DNA of 64,000 bases from Bin87 sp034423595 (GTDB lineage Bacteria > Chloroflexota > Dehalococcoidia > Lucifugimonadales > UBA3495): the NCBI GenBank assembly GCA_965207025.1, contig OZ242258.1:4367291-4431290 (forward strand), read 5' to 3'. Below are positions 31,691 to 39,507 of the stretch, in pieces. How positions within the stretch are numbered: the first letter of the stretch is position 1; the number at the start of each line of letters is the position of its first letter. The notes under the pieces are model-generated. The model saw only the letters and a list, made by a program, of their open reading frames with translations. It was not told where the DNA came from and ran no database searches. The position numbers and the translations under genes are program-made.

Positions 31691-31755
31691 TTATCCCTCG
31701 GAAGGGATTTCATTCTTGAAACCCTTTCATTCATGCAGTCCCTTCCAGGGGATTA
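31691..31755 (-). promoter_or_regulatory. Palindromic leader upstream of the transfer operon (copy 2)
   Basis: ATCCCT (31693-31698) and AGGGAT (31703-31708) pair around CGGA; TTTCATTCTTGAAA (31708-31721) is a TTTCA-N4-TGAAA palindrome, followed by a half-like TTTCAT at 31725. A further, inverted relative AGTCCCTTCCAGGGGATTA lies at 31737-31755. The first 23 bp match the site at 16014-16036 with one difference. The site is 68 bp upstream of the first transfer gene and 251 bp upstream of the divergent plus-strand gene, so it may control both. Confidence 0.6.
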
Positions 31756-32005
31756 CCCCACGACGGGCGGTTCTGGTGTCATTGGGCTGTACAGGAAAGC
31801 GATGGCGGCGCAAGTTTGCGTTTCGCTCCCGGTCAAAGCTGAATCGCAGGAAAATCATCCCCTACAGGACCGGAGCGGCGAATACTTTTTGTCAGGGGCC
31901 GGTTGCGGAGAGGAGAGCAAGGCCCACGTTGGAAAAGGGCAACCTTGCGGCGGCCGCGCCGCCGGCCCGAAAGGAAAACGGCAAGTTTGCAGCTGGAGGA
32001 AAGGA

Positions 32006-32824
32006 ATGTCAGGAGAGGCAAGCGGGGCGGGGGAGGCCGCCGGCGGCGATGAGCGGCACGATCTGCGGCTGTTGACCCTGCTCCACCGGATGGTGCGGGA
32101 ACGGCGGCTCAAGGGGGCGGCGGAGACCCTGGGGCTGGACCCCAGGACGGTGCAGACCAGCCTGGACCGGGGCGAACTGTCCGAACTGGTGCGGATGGCC
32201 CTGGAGCGGCACGTTCTGGCGGAAGACGGCGCAGAGGCGGCGCGACAGCGCCAGCGGATAGACGACCTGGAGCGGCGGGTGGAGGCGCTGGAGATGCAGG
32301 TCGCAGCCAGCCCAGAAAATGACGCAGGCGACAATGGGGCAGCTGGGGAGGAGAGGGCGTATGGGCAGGAGTGGGCTGATGCAGGGCCGGGCACGGGTAG
32401 TGATGCGAAGCCCTCCTCCCCGGCCCCGGCTCAGCCAATGGGACCGGAGCGCACCAGCCTGGGACGGCGGCGCTACCCCGAGCTGGTGTTCCTGGAACCC
32501 GAACCCGATGACCGGGAGGTCTACGGCGACGCCTGGCCCCTGGTCCAGGAGTGGCGGGAGATCTGGAAGGCGGGACACCGGGGCACGGGCCGGGGTCTGG
32601 CCTGGCTCCGAGTCGAGGAGCGGGTCCGCACTCTGGAGGTGGCGATGCTGGAGAAACACGGGCTGACCCTGCCGCCGGAGAAGCTGCCGCTCTACGGCCT
32701 GGACCGGCGGGACCAGCTGGTCTGGCGCCGGAAGGCCCTTTTCGACGCCCGGAAGTCGCTGGCCCGGGCGGAACTCAGGGGGTGGCTGCGGGGGAAACTC
32801 ACCTTCGGTTTGTGGCGGGACTAG
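32006..32824 (+). CDS. Putative DNA-binding accessory protein of the element (HTH plus coiled coil)
   Basis: A 272-residue soluble protein. An N-terminal helix-turn-helix-like unit (LTLLHRMVRERRLKGAAETLGLDPRTVQTSLDRGELSELV, ~22-62) resembles LysR/Fis-type or terminase-like DNA-binding helices; a short coiled coil (QRQRIDDLERRVEALEMQV) and a linker follow, then a conserved C-terminal domain (RYPELVFLEPEPDDREVYGDAWPLVQEWREIWKAGH, VRTLEVAMLEKHGLTLPPE). GGAGGAAAGG precedes the ATG at 32006. I do not recognise a family; the divergent position to the transfer operon suggests a regulator of transfer. Confidence 0.62.
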   Translation: MSGEASGAGEAAGGDERHDLRLLTLLHRMVRERRLKGAAETLGLDPRTVQTSLDRGELSELVRMALERHVLAEDGAEAARQRQRIDDLERRVEALEMQVAASPENDAGDNGAAGEERAYGQEWADAGPGTGSDAKPSSPAPAQPMGPERTSLGRRRYPELVFLEPEPDDREVYGDAWPLVQEWREIWKAGHRGTGRGLAWLRVEERVRTLEVAMLEKHGLTLPPEKLPLYGLDRRDQLVWRRKALFDARKSLARAELRGWLRGKLTFGLWRD

Positions 32825-33007
32825 CGGGTGACGGGGGTGCGCTTAGGGTTTTGTTGAACCGGACAGAACACTTGGGGCGTGGGACGTGCCAAAGCCTTCC
32901 ATTGGCTCCGATGTTCGGAAATAATGGATTCAGTTTCAGGCTTTTTCCAGGATTTCCCGCCGAGAAACCTGGAGGATTCCCGTCCCCGAATCCGGGACCG
33001 GCTGCCA

Positions 33008-33080
33008 GGGATCGAGCACCGCGCTCTCCCGGCAGACGCCCAGGGGTACAGCCCAAAGGGATCGAGCATCGCGCTCTCCC
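33008..33080. repeat. Pair of 23-bp direct repeats
   Basis: GGGATCGAGCACCGCGCTCT plus CCC at 33008-33030 recurs at 33058-33080 with one C/T change, exactly 50 bp apart. The 27-bp spacer is unrelated. Each copy contains the partly symmetric GAGCACCGCGCTC core. Confidence 0.7.
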
Positions 33081-33184
33081 CAGGGCCGCCCCAGTGGGAC
33101 ATATCCGCAGCAGCCACGGCGCGGTTCGCCTTGGGCCCTCGGACATTACCGTACCGAGTACGAGGCGGGCATTGGGCGACGTGC

Positions 33185-33211
33185 GCCCCCGTATCAAGTA
33201 CGGGGCAGGCT
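33185..33211. repeat. Dispersed palindromic repeat, copy 4 (non-coding, opposite orientation)
   Basis: GCCCCCGTATC, AA, GTACGGGGCAGGCT: the reverse complement of the copies at 27.9 and 28.6 kb. This copy lies outside genes and is followed by TTTTT, so it could also act as a transcription terminator for the plus strand. Confidence 0.7.
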
Positions 33212-33472
33212 TTTTACACCGCTCATCAATCCCGGCAGACACTCCATGTTGTCTGCGGGGATGATGCCCGCCCGGTCCAGGTGGCTCAATTCCAACTTGG
33301 AGATTTTGGATCGTCGTTCTCAAGTTGAAGATGACAGTCGCCGGTTTCGAAGTCGATGCGGCAACGGCCTGGGCGGAGTCAACGGCATCGGAAAGTCAAG
33401 CGACACGAAGGATGTGATACAGGCATGGAAGCAACGCAGACTCGGAAAATCGCGGAAGGAGGCGATAGAGAC

Positions 33473-33994
33473 ATGCAAACTGAACTACTTGGCATCAACG
33501 TGGGGGAGGGTCTGGAGGTGAAGGAGCGTTACGTGGGACCGGGCGCCTGTTGGATCGCCCAAAGGCTTTCCCTGCCCGTCAGGTTCGAGCGCGATTGGTT
33601 CTGGACCGAGGCCACCTGCCACGTCGGCGAGAAGGGGGACCGGCTGGCCTTCCGGCAGCGGCCCGACGGCAACGGCATCGACGCCCGCTGCCTCGACGGG
33701 GGCTGTTCCCCCGTGGTGGCGGTTGACGCCCTGGGGTCCCAGGCCCGGTGGCTCCTTCGGGGACCGGCGGCCTACGAGCCCTTGGTCCAGCCGGAGGACC
33801 GGTTCCGGTGGCTCACTGACTGGCCCAGATGGAAGATCGCCCTGTACGGGGCGGCGGCGCTGTCGGTGGCAGTCCCCCTTCTGCTGGGCTATGGCCTGGT
33901 GGCCGCCTATCTCAACTACGTCGGGTTCAGCGCCGGAGCGTGGCTGATGGCCAAGCTCATCTCGCAGCCGCGGCGAAAGCGCTACCGCCGCTGA
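33473..33994 (+). CDS. Hypothetical membrane protein of the element
   Basis: A 173-residue protein, not recognised. The N-terminal ~115 residues are soluble with four Cys (GPGACWIA, ATCHVG, DARCLDGGCSPV) that may bind metal or form disulphides; two hydrophobic helices follow (WKIALYGAAALSVAVPLLLGYGLVAAYL and VGFSAGAWLMAKLI), and the end is a basic PRRKRYRR tail, which by the positive-inside rule would be cytoplasmic. AAGGAGG lies upstream of the ATG. It precedes the four-HTH gene on the same strand, separated by the attenuator-like leader. Confidence 0.6.
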   Translation: MQTELLGINVGEGLEVKERYVGPGACWIAQRLSLPVRFERDWFWTEATCHVGEKGDRLAFRQRPDGNGIDARCLDGGCSPVVAVDALGSQARWLLRGPAAYEPLVQPEDRFRWLTDWPRWKIALYGAAALSVAVPLLLGYGLVAAYLNYVGFSAGAWLMAKLISQPRRKRYRR

Positions 33995-34301
33995 ACGTCC
34001 TGAACCACCCATAGGCCATTTCCACCACCAGGGTCGGCTCCCACCGGGGCCGGCCCTTCTTCTTTGCCCGCCGCCGGGGGCGTCTCGGGGTCAACGCGGC
34101 CGGGGCTGTCGGCGGATACGCCAACGACGGCAACCGGCGGGCGGACATCGGATGCGTCGGGCTGGGCCCCTTCGCCGGCGGCCATGCGACACGGCAACCA
34201 CACCACCCACGGAGACAGTCCCGGAAGCCGGGACGCCGACTCAAGCGGGACTGTCTCCGAAAGGGGCAGTCCCGCTTTCTTCATCAAAAGGAGGAAGCGA
34301 C
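33995..34301. other. Leader region upstream of the four-HTH gene
   Basis: No gene is visible in the 307 bp. The distal part contains the competing hairpins described at 34211-34277, just ahead of the AAAAGGAGG ribosome binding site. Confidence 0.5.
34211..34277 (+). promoter_or_regulatory. Attenuator-like leader with two mutually exclusive hairpins
   Basis: GGAGACAGTCCCG (34211-34223) is exactly complementary to CGGGACTGTCTCC (34246-34258). The same 34243-34253 segment, AAGCGGGACTG, is also exactly complementary to CAGTCCCGCTT (34267-34277). The second hairpin is extended by CTCC/GGGG around a GAAA tetraloop with one bulged T and is followed by TCTTC, so it looks like a weak intrinsic terminator. 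The two structures cannot form together, which is the logic of transcription attenuation. The gene starts 24 bp further on. Confidence 0.6.
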
Positions 34302-35531
34302 ATGACCAGCACCAGCAACAACCAGGAGAACCCCGCGCAGATCACCAGCAACGCTAGGGCCATTCACAAGGGAAAGATTGACAGCCGGAGCATCGGCAAC
34401 GCCGCGCAGGGCCAGGAGCGCCCGGCTCCGGCTGGTAACGAGGCGGCCAACAGGGGCAGGGCCGAGAGCGAGCTCCGGGCGGCGGCCAGGAGGCGCGGCC
34501 TCACCCTCAAGGAACTGGCCTCCCTGATGGGCGTCAACTACGGCCACCTGTGCACCGTGGCCAACGGCCACCGGCCCTGGACCTCCAATATGGCGGAAAG
34601 GGTCAGGGCGGTCCTGGGCGAGGTCCCGGGGCAGGGCATCGTCTACCGCCAGGGCGGCGCGGTCACCGGCGAGAGCAGTGTCATCCGGGAGCGGGCCAGG
34701 GAAAAGGGACTGACCCTGAAGGACCTGGCTGTGGTGGTGGGGATGTCCTACCGCTACATGACCCAGGTGGCAAGGGGTCAACGGACCATGAGCCCGTCGA
34801 TGCAAACCCGGGTCGAGTCGGCCCTGGGCGGGCCGGCGGAGATTGCCTCCGCCGTGTGCGCCAACCGGCAGGGGAGCATCCCCAGCGGCGGCAGCAACTA
34901 CCTGCGGGAACGGGCCCGGGAAATGGGACTGAGCATGGGGGAACTGGCTGACCTGGTGGGGTTGAGTCGCGGGTTTATGTCAGACGTGGCCCGGGGCCGC
35001 CGGAACCTGAGCCCCAAAATGCAGGCGCGAGTGGAGAAGGTCCTGGAGGCTCCCGTCAGGGTCGAGGCCGCCCAGCCGCCCACCGTGGACCCCAGGACGC
35101 TGTGGGACCGCATGGAGGCCCACGGCATATCCCAGAACGAGGCGGCCCGGCGGGCCGGAATCAGCCCTGCCATGCTGTCGCAGATCATGAACGGCCAGCG
35201 TACCCCCTCGGGGAAGGTGCTCAGGCAGCTGCACGAGGTGCTGTTCCGGCCCTCGGCGGCGGAGCTGGTGGCCCCGGTGGAGTTGAAGGTCATGGGTTGG
35301 AAGAAGGACGGGCGCAACGGAGTGGTGATACGCGGCGCCGGCGGACCCGGCGCCGGTGGCAACAACCCCGGCGGCGGCACCGTGCGCATCGGAGGGCGGG
35401 TGCCCTGGGGCGCCGAGGTCCAGTACGCCTATACATCCGGCTACGACAGCCACGGACGGGTCTCGGTGAATCACCTGGTGGACGAGCGGGGTTGCTCTGC
35501 TCTGCTGAAGAAGCCGGGGACGGCCGGATAG
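34302..35531 (+). CDS. Protein with four tandem XRE helix-turn-helix domains
   Basis: A 409-residue protein. After a 50-residue polar N-terminus there are four XRE units: ~55-108 (ARRRGLTLKELASLMGVNYG), ~127-176 (REKGLTLKDLAVVVGMSYRY), ~200-250 (REMGLSMGELADLVGLSRGF) and ~265-310 (EAHGISQNEAARRAGISPAM). The first three are similar enough to be internal duplicates (all continue VA.G.R..S..M..RV...L). A Gly-rich linker (GAGGPGAGGNNPGGG) leads to a C-terminal ~50-residue domain. Most XRE regulators have one such unit; four in one chain would span a long or repeated operator. AAAAGGAGG precedes the ATG. Likely a DNA-binding regulator or structural protein of the element. Confidence 0.75.
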   Translation: MTSTSNNQENPAQITSNARAIHKGKIDSRSIGNAAQGQERPAPAGNEAANRGRAESELRAAARRRGLTLKELASLMGVNYGHLCTVANGHRPWTSNMAERVRAVLGEVPGQGIVYRQGGAVTGESSVIRERAREKGLTLKDLAVVVGMSYRYMTQVARGQRTMSPSMQTRVESALGGPAEIASAVCANRQGSIPSGGSNYLRERAREMGLSMGELADLVGLSRGFMSDVARGRRNLSPKMQARVEKVLEAPVRVEAAQPPTVDPRTLWDRMEAHGISQNEAARRAGISPAMLSQIMNGQRTPSGKVLRQLHEVLFRPSAAELVAPVELKVMGWKKDGRNGVVIRGAGGPGAGGNNPGGGTVRIGGRVPWGAEVQYAYTSGYDSHGRVSVNHLVDERGCSALLKKPGTAG

Positions 35532-35575
35532 GGACCTGAGGCGGACCGCTGGTGAACGCTGGGCGGAATACCCGG

Positions 35576-35899
35576 CTAGAACAAGGACCTGACCACGGCC
35601 AGGACCTCGGCGGTCTTGGCGTCGGTCAGCCGGGCCACGGTGTTCCCGAATATCCGCTCGTTCATGGTCATCATCCGGTCCGGGCGCACCCAACTGCGTT
35701 CGTTCAGCCGCCCGGCCGCCAGGTCGGGCGGCGCAAGGGCGATCTGGCGGCTGTTCGGCAATAGCTGGGTGGTCACCTGGCATACCATCCAATCCGACTG
35801 GTTGGCGTAGCCCACGTCGGCAACCAGCAGGCCGGGGCGCAGTTTGGCGTTTCTCATGTCGGTGTAGGGGAAGCGCACGATGACGATGTTGCCCACCAT
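35576..35899 (-). CDS. PemK/MazF-like endoribonuclease toxin
   Basis: A 107-residue protein. GNIVIVRFPYTDMRNAKLRPGLLV at the start and QSDWMVCQVTTQ, LNERSWVRPDRMMTMNERI match the MazF/PemK fold: the RP in the first loop and the conserved Ser/Thr-Arg around RPDRM are active-site positions. MazF-type toxins cut mRNA at short sequence motifs. No antitoxin gene is visible on either side: upstream is the restriction-modification gene (stop 3 bp before its ATG). It may be neutralised by an unlinked antitoxin or serve as a conditional effector tied to the restriction gene. Confidence 0.8.
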   Translation of the reverse strand: MVGNIVIVRFPYTDMRNAKLRPGLLVADVGYANQSDWMVCQVTTQLLPNSRQIALAPPDLAAGRLNERSWVRPDRMMTMNERIFGNTVARLTDAKTAEVLAVVRSLF

Positions 35900-35902
35900 C
35901 GG

Positions 35903-38900
35903 TTACTTTCCGGCGTTGCGGATGTCCGGCAGCGCCGCCAGCCAAGCCTGGTATTCAGGGTCGTCGTCCGGACCGCCCGGCTCGCCGAACCATTGGGCCA
36001 GCCCCAGCGTCTCCCACTCCCGCCGGTCCCGGTCGCCGGACACCACCAGCAACTCCCCGTCCCAATAGGCCATGCTCCTGACGATCTCCGCCGTCTTCAT
36101 GCTGACGGCGCACACCCGCCCCAGCAGGTCGATCACCCGCTCCTTGTGGTCTGCGAAGCGGTAGGTGTTGAACCGTTCGGCGATGGTGGGGTCCCGGGGC
36201 TTGCGCTCCTTGTACTGGTCCAGCACCCACTCCAGGGCCGAGCGGCTGCCCAGTTGGTACTCCCACGCCTCCGGCGGAATTCCGCGCAGCGTGGTCTTGT
36301 TGTCCAAGACAATGGTGCCCTGCTCCTTATCGGCTCTCAGGACCACCCGCCTGGGTTCTCCCTCCAGGTCAACCCGTTCCAGCGGCCAGGGTTCCGCCCG
36401 CTCGAACCCGACGTGCAGGTCAAGCAGTTCCCGGCCCATGTCTCGCCACAGGCGGAAGTCGTGGTAGAAGGGCAGGCGGGGAAATTCCCGCAGCAGGTCC
36501 ACCCGATAGTCATGGCGGTACACCGGATCGTGGAGCACGGCGTAGGTATAGGCAAATATGTCCTCGGCGGTGATGCCCTCCGGCCCGGCCAGCTCGTCGA
36601 AAGAGTAGCCCCACTCCTGGCGATAGTGGTCGTTGAACTGCCGGATGCCCCACTCGGTGATGTTGCAGACCCGCTCCCCTTCGTCGGTGTAGCGGTAGAG
36701 GGGCAGGCATTGGGTGTCGCCGGTGAAGTGGAAATCGGCGGGCCTGTCCGTAGCCAGGACATAGAAGGCTTTGCCATTCACGCAGAAGTTGATCACCTCG
36801 TTGGACTGCTTCAAGTCGGGCCCAAACATTTCGTAATGATTCTTGGTCAGCCGGTCGTTCAACGCAATATCGGCGAAGTGCCACTTGTCGACAAACGGGC
36901 GATAGAGCAACCGCACTCGATTGCCGTCGTTATAGACGATTCGTTCGCCCCGCTGAAAGCGGTCGCGCAGCGTGCTGCTCCACTTGATAATCGAGTTATA
37001 TGATTGGTCACCTGCATCCAGAAACCCCTTGTATTCGTCGGCAAAGAAAAGCGCCTTCGACCGCAGGTTGGCAACGTCAAAGTCATACACCCAATCATCC
37101 CGGTTTGACTTTACGGCGTTGGTGAACAGGCCGAACACCGCCCGCTCATCGGCGATCGTCTTGGCAAACTTGGTCTCGCGGTTCGCCAGGGGTATCAGGC
37201 GCTCAAAGTCGCTGTTGGACTGGTTCAGCCAGTTGCCCTTTGTATCGGGAGTGACCTCAGCGAACTGCAAACCGCCAATGGCTTGGTCCTTGATGTAAGC
37301 AACCTTGTCGGACGCTTTGGCGTAGTCGTCGACGGCATTGTAAAAGACCCTGAACCCGTCGGCGTCTTTACTCCGAACCAGGAAATAGACCGCTACCCCT
37401 ACTCGGATTTTGTCGTCGAAAACGTTACCGCCCTCTCGCCGTCGGCGCTCTCCGCTGGTGCGCGCGTTGCCCTTGAGGTCGATGGCCCACAGTTCGTTGA
37501 ATTCATCGGCAACGACTTTGCGAAACCCGTCGTCCTGCCGTGCGTCTAGGAACGCGCTGTTGCTGACAAACCCTATGATGCCATCATCCGACAACCTATC
37601 GGAAGCCCACCGGATGAACCGCTTGTACATGTCGTACTGGTGCGTCCTCTGGGCTGTTCCTTCCTGCACGTAGGTTTCGCGGATGCGCCGGTCTATGTCC
37701 GAATACTCCCGATTGGCTCCGCCGTCGCCCCACAGAGTGGCGCTGTCGTTGTACGGCGGGTTGCCGATGATCACGCTGATGGGCTTTTCGTTCTGCTCCT
37801 GCACCCGTATCCAGTTCTCTTCCGACAACGCCCCCAGGTTGAAGGCCCCCTGCCGCTGCACCGCGCCGCCACTGGCGCCCGCGCCCTGCCAGTCCATGTT
37901 GTCCAGCGTGTCCACGAAGCACAGGTTGGGAAACTCCAGGTACTTGCCCGTCCGCTCCCGGTAGGTGTACTCGATGTTCAGGTTGGCGATGTAGTAGGGC
38001 AGGATCGCCACCTCGTTGGCGTGGACTTCATTCAGATACTTGCGCTCCAAGCGGTCCAGGGGCAGGTGGTTGATCAGGTTGGTGATGAAGGTGCCGGTGC
38101 CGGTGGCCGGGTCCAGGATCTGGACATTCTCGTCGGACAGGGTCTTGCCGAAGTGCTTCCGCAGCAGCCAGTCCGTGCCCCGGATGATGAAGTCCACCAC
38201 CTCGTTGGGGGTATAGACCACGCCCAGGCGGTCGGCGGCGGCCGGATTGTAGGCTTTATAGAAATCCTCGTAGACGGCCTTGAGGAACTGCTGCTTCTCC
38301 GCGTAATCGGCGATTTCGTCGGCGGCCCGCCCGATGGCGCCGTAGTAGGCCCGCAGCCGGTCAATGGCCTCCCGGCGCACGTTGCCGGTGAAGAAGGCGC
38401 TTTCCAGCTCGTCCAACTGGCCGGCCACGTTGTTTTCGCGGTGGAACTGGTCCTCGGCAAAGACCCGCAGGAAGATGTCCTTGGTGAGGACGTGCTGGAG
38501 CAGCATCTCCCGCACGTCGGCCTCCGACACGTCGGGGCCGATGCTCCGGCGGCACAGGGCCAGGAACTCCGCTGCCCTGCCCCGGTAATCCGCGTTGCCC
38601 TCCTCGGCCAGGGCTACCGACTGGCGCAGGTTCTCCAGCACCGCCGGCAGGTCGGCCTTGAACTGCGTCTGGGCGTGGCGGAACTCCTCGATGTTGGGCA
38701 GTTCGTAGTCCAGGAACCGCCGGATCAGCCGGTGCAGTTCCCCGGGGCGGGACATGTCCACTCGCAGCGCCACGTCGCCGTTCTGCACCAGCACCGCTGT
38801 CTCCGAGTCCTCGAACACGATGTTGTCCCGGGGGTAGCCCCGGTTGAACTTGCCCTGAATCTCCGCGTCCAGGTCGTCGTGGCTGTCCTTGGCCTCCCAG

Positions 38901-39127
38901 TAGCCCCGGGCCATGCGCAGGGTGTCCTTCACCGTGCCGTCGGGGATGATGTTGCCGGCCGTTTTCAGCTCGGGTATCAGGACCAGCCGTTCCCGGTGCT
39001 CCCGGCAGTAGGCGTCCAGGCAGTTCTGGAAGGCGGGACGGATGTTCAGCTCGTTGTCCGAGCCGCCGAACTCCACCAGTTCCTGGCGCCGGGCGTAGTA
39101 GGCTTCTATGTGCGGGTATGAAGGCAT
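35903..39127 (-). CDS. Single-chain restriction-modification enzyme, type-ISP-like without helicase
   Basis: A 1074-residue protein. The N-terminal PD-(D/E)XK nuclease site is IIPDG (D63) followed by GYWEAKD (E78, K80). A helical coupler leads to the methyltransferase, with DPATGTGTFI at ~337 and GNPPYN at ~454 (an N6-adenine catalytic motif). The C-terminal ~400 residues are the target-recognition and specificity region of type ISP enzymes (LYRPFVDKWHF, IPPEAWEYQLGSRSALEWVLDQY). Known LlaGI-type ISP enzymes are ~1500 residues with a helicase between nuclease and methyltransferase; no DEAD or Walker box is seen here. It could act as a type IIG-like enzyme or a nicking BREX/DISARM-like component. 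The stop is followed at 3 bp by the MazF-like gene. Confidence 0.83.
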   Translation of the reverse strand: MPSYPHIEAYYARRQELVEFGGSDNELNIRPAFQNCLDAYCREHRERLVLIPELKTAGNIIPDGTVKDTLRMARGYWEAKDSHDDLDAEIQGKFNRGYPRDNIVFEDSETAVLVQNGDVALRVDMSRPGELHRLIRRFLDYELPNIEEFRHAQTQFKADLPAVLENLRQSVALAEEGNADYRGRAAEFLALCRRSIGPDVSEADVREMLLQHVLTKDIFLRVFAEDQFHRENNVAGQLDELESAFFTGNVRREAIDRLRAYYGAIGRAADEIADYAEKQQFLKAVYEDFYKAYNPAAADRLGVVYTPNEVVDFIIRGTDWLLRKHFGKTLSDENVQILDPATGTGTFITNLINHLPLDRLERKYLNEVHANEVAILPYYIANLNIEYTYRERTGKYLEFPNLCFVDTLDNMDWQGAGASGGAVQRQGAFNLGALSEENWIRVQEQNEKPISVIIGNPPYNDSATLWGDGGANREYSDIDRRIRETYVQEGTAQRTHQYDMYKRFIRWASDRLSDDGIIGFVSNSAFLDARQDDGFRKVVADEFNELWAIDLKGNARTSGERRRREGGNVFDDKIRVGVAVYFLVRSKDADGFRVFYNAVDDYAKASDKVAYIKDQAIGGLQFAEVTPDTKGNWLNQSNSDFERLIPLANRETKFAKTIADERAVFGLFTNAVKSNRDDWVYDFDVANLRSKALFFADEYKGFLDAGDQSYNSIIKWSSTLRDRFQRGERIVYNDGNRVRLLYRPFVDKWHFADIALNDRLTKNHYEMFGPDLKQSNEVINFCVNGKAFYVLATDRPADFHFTGDTQCLPLYRYTDEGERVCNITEWGIRQFNDHYRQEWGYSFDELAGPEGITAEDIFAYTYAVLHDPVYRHDYRVDLLREFPRLPFYHDFRLWRDMGRELLDLHVGFERAEPWPLERVDLEGEPRRVVLRADKEQGTIVLDNKTTLRGIPPEAWEYQLGSRSALEWVLDQYKERKPRDPTIAERFNTYRFADHKERVIDLLGRVCAVSMKTAEIVRSMAYWDGELLVVSGDRDRREWETLGLAQWFGEPGGPDDDPEYQAWLAALPDIRNAGK

Positions 39128-39507
39128 CTTATGGATACCTTACCCAAGAGGGGCTGCCGGCGCAACCGGGGGCAACCGGCCTGGAACTGCGGACGTGCGG
39201 CGGAACCTCTTCCCGCAATCCGGGCAGGTTCGCCCCTTACCGGGTTTCCGGGGGTGAAAACTGGCAACCGTCCAACGGCCGGCCGGCCTCGGGGCCCGGA
39301 CCGTCATGGGGCCGGCGTGGGATTGCGATGGACGACGGGTTGCCTGTTGCGGGCGGTATACCCGCGCCGGTGGCCTTTCAGCGGCGGAACTGCGGAGACG
39401 GTGGCGGGGGACTGCCCCCGCCACCGCAACGGCGAAGGGCCCCAGCCATACCGGCCAGGACCCCTCCTAAGTCCAACCCTTGGCCCCGGCGGTGCCTCCG
39501 CTCGGCG
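39128..39507. other. Intergenic region with strong hairpin
   Basis: No gene is supported. GGTGGCGGGGG (39400-39410) and CCCCCGCCACC (39415-39425) form an 11-bp hairpin with ACTG loop, about 85 bp past the stop codon of the Calx-beta gene on the minus strand. It may end that transcript although no U-tract follows. A short minus-strand frame with CPDCGKRF is probably chance. Confidence 0.45.

Larger units (their letters stand above)
32825..33472. other. Non-coding interval with several short repeats
   Basis: No convincing gene was found in these 648 bp. The interval holds a 23-bp direct repeat (33008-33030 and 33058-33080), copy 4 of the dispersed palindrome (33185-33211), and an inverted repeat GCAGACA/TGTCTGC near 33233-33255. 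Repeats of this density in a conjugative element could mark an origin of transfer or a regulatory zone; no nick-site consensus was recognised. Confidence 0.5.
13804..35531. mobile_element. Probable integrative conjugative element (right end not determined)
   Basis: The segment starts at the tRNA-Ala 3' end with a large serine recombinase and contains XRE regulators, an ImmA-like gene, a restriction-modification pair, a coupling ATPase, VirB4, VirB6-like, PrgI-like and pilin genes, and a replication-relaxation protein. That is the module set of an integrative conjugative element. No direct repeat of the tRNA 3' end was found further right in the window, so the right border may lie near 34-39 kb, near the decayed recombinase at 47-48.6 kb, or beyond the window. 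The end coordinate given is the last gene with element-like character. Confidence 0.65.

Noticed and set aside
39140..39424. Minus-strand frame with CPDCGKRF, looking like a zinc finger
   Set aside because: Only one CxxC pair, no ribosome binding site, and the frame runs through a strong hairpin.
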